Positions 60,401-64,000 of a stretch of 64,000 nucleotides of DNA are shown here, piece by piece (the first letter of the stretch is position 1; every line of letters starts with the position of its first letter). The stretch covers positions 487,805 to 551,804 of the forward strand of contig NMRB01000153.1 in assembly GCA_002633025.1 (NCBI GenBank), in the 5' to 3' direction. The DNA comes from Notospermus geniculatus (taxonomy: Eukaryota; Nemertea; Pilidiophora; Heteronemertea; Lineidae). The notes under the pieces were generated by a model. That model did not search any database, was not told the DNA's origin, and was given only the letters and a program-made list of their open reading frames with translations. The translations under genes and the position numbers were made by a program.

Positions 60401-63274
60401 TGTTCAAAGTCTATGGGCCGTCGGATGTTCTGATAAAGTGACCAGAGTGCTACTCTGTGAGACAGTACAATGTAATGTTCAATCTCTCTGAACCAACGTA
60501 ACTAAATACTTAGTAAACTCGACTTACAGTTCTCTCTAATATAGAGAAGGGTAACGTGAAGGCTTCCTCGGCTGAGAGGCCTTCGTAGCTGGTCGTGTCA
60601 TTGGTCACACCCAGGATCACACAGTCTTCAAATAACACAGCTAGAAATGGAAACAGAAAACGACGACATGACACGATTAATCAAAACATGCTGCTCCAGA
60701 ACACATACACTGAAGACACCTTGGGTCACTGATTAGTGAGAAACAATGAAAAACATGTGTCCAACTTGTCAGTGAGGTTCAATTCAAATTCTACAAAATC
60801 CAACTTACATAATGGATAAATATCGACAGAAAATGGAAGCATGATTCTTTTGGACATATAGGCAGGTGTCTTGACTTCTTCCTTTGACAATAGAGGGAGC
60901 CACACTTTGACACCTTGAGCACCACAGCACAACCAGAGCGCATCCATCAGGTATTTCTTCTCGGGGTTCGCCCGAGATGTGGACCACATGTTCTCGACTG
61001 AGGAGGCAACCATCACAGGGGCACAGAACGGAAGCTGGAATGAAAAGTTTTAAAACAATGAATTGAGAGCTTAGTGTCAAATATGGAATTCTTAGCTCTA
61101 GAAACAACATCGGGGGAATCCTATACAGGAGGAAACTGAAGTTCCGATCACCTCCCCTCGACTCACCGGTCTGTTCTTCCCATCCTTCCTCTGAACATGC
61201 GGACCTGTTCTATCCCGCTGAAACATCAGCAACTTTCCAGCATAGTTGAGTAGAATGCTCTCCGCCTCCCGTGGCTGTAACGGAGCCTTGAGTGGCGCCG
61301 TCTCGGTGCGGAGAGACGTCAGGGTAATGGCAGTGACCGACGTCGCTTGGGGGATGAAGGAACCTATGGATACTTCTTGTAGCTTCTGTAGCTCTGCTGA
61401 GGGATCTGGACAAAAGTAGACAGTATAAGTAAAGTCATCTCTGAATTTTGCATTTTCGACCCCAACCAGGGTTTTCCTCGGGCACTACATGTATCTAGTA
61501 GAGATCCCAGAAGTGACTGTGAGCATTACAACAGACTACTTCTGTTACGCTTCAATCTTTTGTAGAATGTACAGAAATTGCAGGAAGAATATGCGACAAA
61601 TCAAACTTACTTGGTTGAGTATTTTTCCGTTCTATATTATAAAGCATGATATGACAATCTGCACAGAATACTATTAAGATGTCTCTGAATGTGTTCAGGA
61701 GCAAGACTGGTGATGGTAACTTGTGAATGTGAGCGAAGGTGTTGTCGAGTTTGCTACTCCGAGGGTAGAGACGAAGCTGAAAGAAGGATAAGGAACATGA
61801 TCAGTGGGAGAGTCAATCACACAGTCATTAAAAGGTCAAGGTTTAGGTTTGAACGGGGAAAACTTAGCGAAGCCACCAGCTCCCACACAACCCTCGGACG
61901 ATGACAAAACAGGGTTCTTCCGACCCCTCTTACCTCCTCTCTTTGGTCCAATAAGTTAAAACATGAAAGACAGATGAAGTCCTTCCACCACGTCATACCA
62001 CCAGACACCACCATGTCCTTCTCCTGAGTCTCATTCCCAAACAACTTCCACTTCTTATTAAATGCAGCGTAATGACATAGGCCCGTCTTCCCAGCTATTG
62101 CTATACACTGACCAGATCTGTCGGCCGCGCAGTACTGAAAAAAAAGAACATCAAACATTGTAAAATGTTGAGCTGGCTCATTACAGACTGAGTCAAGTTT
62201 GAGGGCCACACATCGGACAGTCAGGGTTTCCGCCAGGATTTTTTTCCAGGGAGGGGGAGAGAGGAGAGAAAAAAAGGGGGGAGAGAAAAGGGGGGAGGGG
62301 GGAGAGAAAAAAAAATTCAAAAAAAATTTTTGAAAAAAAAAATTTTTTGAAAAAAAAATTATTTTTTTTTGTTAATAATGGCCTCCAGGGTCATTTTTTA
62401 AACTCCAAAATGCAAAATTAGTCTTCCTTCTGCATGAAAGTTGCATTTGAAATGTAACAAATTTAAGAAAAACATTACTGAAGTGATTTTTTCAGGGTAC
62501 TATATCGTACCCTCAAATTTCTTTAGGGTACTATATTTGTACCCAAAGTACCCTCTGGCGGGGACCCTGATCGGACAGTGTCTTACCTTCACAGGCCAGT
62601 TGCTCGCCAAGTAATTATGAGGAATAGGAATCACTTGCCACTGTTTATTGCCAATTAAGATAGCGTTGATACCCTGAGATTGACTTGAGCCTTGTCCAGG
62701 TCGTTCCTTGGTCGGACTCAGGCCCTGAGACATTGCATTATTATTGGTCTTCAACACGTTCACGCCGGTGTTGATGTAGATACGATCCTCGCCTTGCAGT
62801 AGTAAGTGTTCATGGGTTGTCTGGAGAAGAATGGAAGAGGATTAAGTATGAAGGGTGACATTTCGTTGTAACATGCAATATCTGCTGCGGCCTAGGCACA
62901 GGTCAGTCACTGAAGGAGATGGTGCCTTTTCTTGTGCTGCCCCAAGACTTCACAACCAGCTTCCACATCATATCAAGGCAATTGGTAGCATCTCCATTTT
63001 CAGGAGTTGCTGACAGAATCATTCTTTCATCAAGAATGGAACAGTCTAGCATAAAAAGTAGGTACAAAATGTCTGACCAACCTACCATGCAAGGGTTGGC
63101 AGTTAAGGCACTCTTCACAAACTGTATCTGTAGAATATCTCTGTCAGCTCCATCACTTGTATTTGAACCCGACACGGTCCACAGATGAAAACCTTCCATT
63201 CCCCACTCCATCGACTTAATATTGACGAAGTGTTTACCTTCTTCACGGGAGAAGCTGTAAAGATAGAGGGCGTT
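54455..63274 (-). CDS. RIC1: RIC1, RAB6A-GEF complex partner 1 (N-terminus outside window)
   Basis: Seventeen exons in frame, about 1,096 residues; human RIC1 has about 1,423, so roughly 390 N-terminal residues lie beyond 64,000. Exons: 63,086-63,274; 62,587-62,820; 61,934-62,134; 61,611-61,776; 61,167-61,405; 60,809-61,034; 60,528-60,640; 60,244-60,290; 59,787-60,141; 59,371-59,588; 59,085-59,228; 57,640-57,813; 57,369-57,484; 55,626-55,835; 55,332-55,548; 54,856-55,044; 54,455-54,707. RIC1 pairs with RGP1 to activate Rab6 at the Golgi. Family signatures: [73 protein letters not shown]. The 55,626/55,548 intron borders are the least certain. The last six exons are duplicated downstream. Confidence 0.92.
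55981..56160. mobile_element. MITE present only in the proximal RIC1 copy
   Basis: Ends CAGTGGAACC and GGTTCTACTG are inverted repeats with one mismatch, followed by inner TCTCTATTAAGGACACC against its complement. The distal copy lacks it near 51,075. The CAGTAGAACC terminus resembles Tc1/mariner-group MITEs, but the TA target duplication is not clear. Confidence 0.7.
62222..62569. mobile_element. hAT-like MITE just after a RIC1 splice donor
   Basis: Ends CAGGGTTTCCGCCAGG and CCTCTGGCGGGGACCCTG are imperfect inverted repeats. ATCGGACAGT flanks both sides (62,212-62,221 and 62,570-62,579), an 8-10 bp target duplication compatible with hAT. The interior is a poly-purine/poly-A low-complexity stretch and a repeated GGGTACTATAT motif. 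It sits in the RIC1 intron, with its flanking duplication beginning 8 bases beyond the exon end at 62,587. Confidence 0.75.
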
Positions 63275-64000
63275 CTGTAAACAATCAAATACGGAGTATC
63301 AATTCATTGTAAAGTGCATTAAAATCGATCGAAGTCATATTGACAGCACCATTGATTGAGAAATCGACACCTATCAATGATCGTCTACATTGTATCTATC
63401 AGCAATATTGGATAGGATAGATACCAGCAAATCACACGTGTATATGATTGATTTTAGTCTCTGGTAGGTAGTCAAGTACCAGGACAAGGCTTTACTTTAC
63501 ATGCACTCAGTATGCATCTGTACTCATCACTAGAGTTTAAAACCATTGGAGCAATCAACAGATTGAGGCGTACTCTGCAGGTTGATCTCAGCAATACAAA
63601 AAGTTCGTCATCACATTTTTTCCTCAGATTTGAGTAGAATGACAAGCGACAGAGAGTTTCTGAGCTAATTGGAGAACTCAAGTCAAACTTGGGTCACTAT
63701 CTTTAGCGCCTTAAAGTACAACAGTCATTATCACCCTTCACTGACTTTGATGTCACCATATCAAAATATCACAGGCGGCATTTTTGATGGCATGCGCTGA
63801 TGATCAAAGAGCAATACACGTAGAAGAGATTGAAATCTTTTGAAGTGACTTGGAAGAGTGGATTAAAACATCAATAAAGGCGGCTATTAAACCATTTGAA
63901 AGGCTGTTTTAAGAGAAACTGTAGGAGGAGGATCAAGACCTGGTGATAATCAAGATCGGACATGCATGCTACATGTAACAGAAAGGCCCAAAACCTCATG
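63275..64000. other. RIC1 intron
   Basis: No further exon was recognised upstream of 63,274 within the window. RIC1 N-terminal WD/propeller exons must lie beyond the right edge. Confidence 0.6.

Overview
The window is animal nuclear DNA: the recognisable genes are split by spliceosomal introns with GT/AG ends and have clear human counterparts (ENPP6, DUSP23, CAAP1, RIC1). Dense small inverted-repeat transposons, high apparent heterozygosity, frequent 'taggcctac'/'acatgta' words, a death-effector/STAND gene and minisatellites spanning exon-intron borders point to a marine invertebrate deuterostome. A lancelet is my best guess. Hemichordate or echinoderm is not excluded, and the species cannot be fixed from sequence alone.

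Layout. 1-9,075: two diverged copies of a ~2 kb segment with no recognisable gene; the second copy carries a 1.2 kb inverted-repeat element full of AGGTCA words. 9,076-12,660: no gene seen. 12,661-16,018 (+): a secreted Thr/Ser-rich mucin-like protein whose last exons appear twice around a single N. 17,539-31,121 (-): a tandem cluster of ENPP6-like choline phosphodiesterase genes. Copy A (26,951-31,121) is intact with 7 exons and 438 codons. Copy B lacks exon 4 exactly at an N. Copy C/D is two genes fused by a deletion. 31,452-31,997 (-): an N-myristoylation-type small protein. 32,703-33,326: a duplicated possible first exon. 35,712-39,633 (+): a fifth, more divergent, intact ENPP6-like gene. 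40,612-41,700 (-): DUSP23. 42,956-44,840 (+): CAAP1. 46,065-48,211 (+): a 605-residue protein combining a death effector domain, a membrane segment and a STAND/NB-ARC-like NTPase. 49,385-63,274 (-): RIC1, whose last six coding exons are present twice in tandem, both intact.

The most unusual features are: (1) minisatellites in the ENPP6-like genes whose repeat unit is the 3' end of a coding exon plus its splice donor (exon 2 in copies A and C, exon 5 in copy A), together with an in-frame coding repeat in the last exon of copy D; (2) the DED-TM-STAND gene next to the apoptosis regulator CAAP1; (3) the duplicated RIC1 terminal cassette, whose two copies differ by several transposon insertions with clean empty sites. 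Single Ns at 10,553, 14,757, 24,926 and 27,569 are probably contig joins; at least two of them (14,757 and 24,926) distort gene models.
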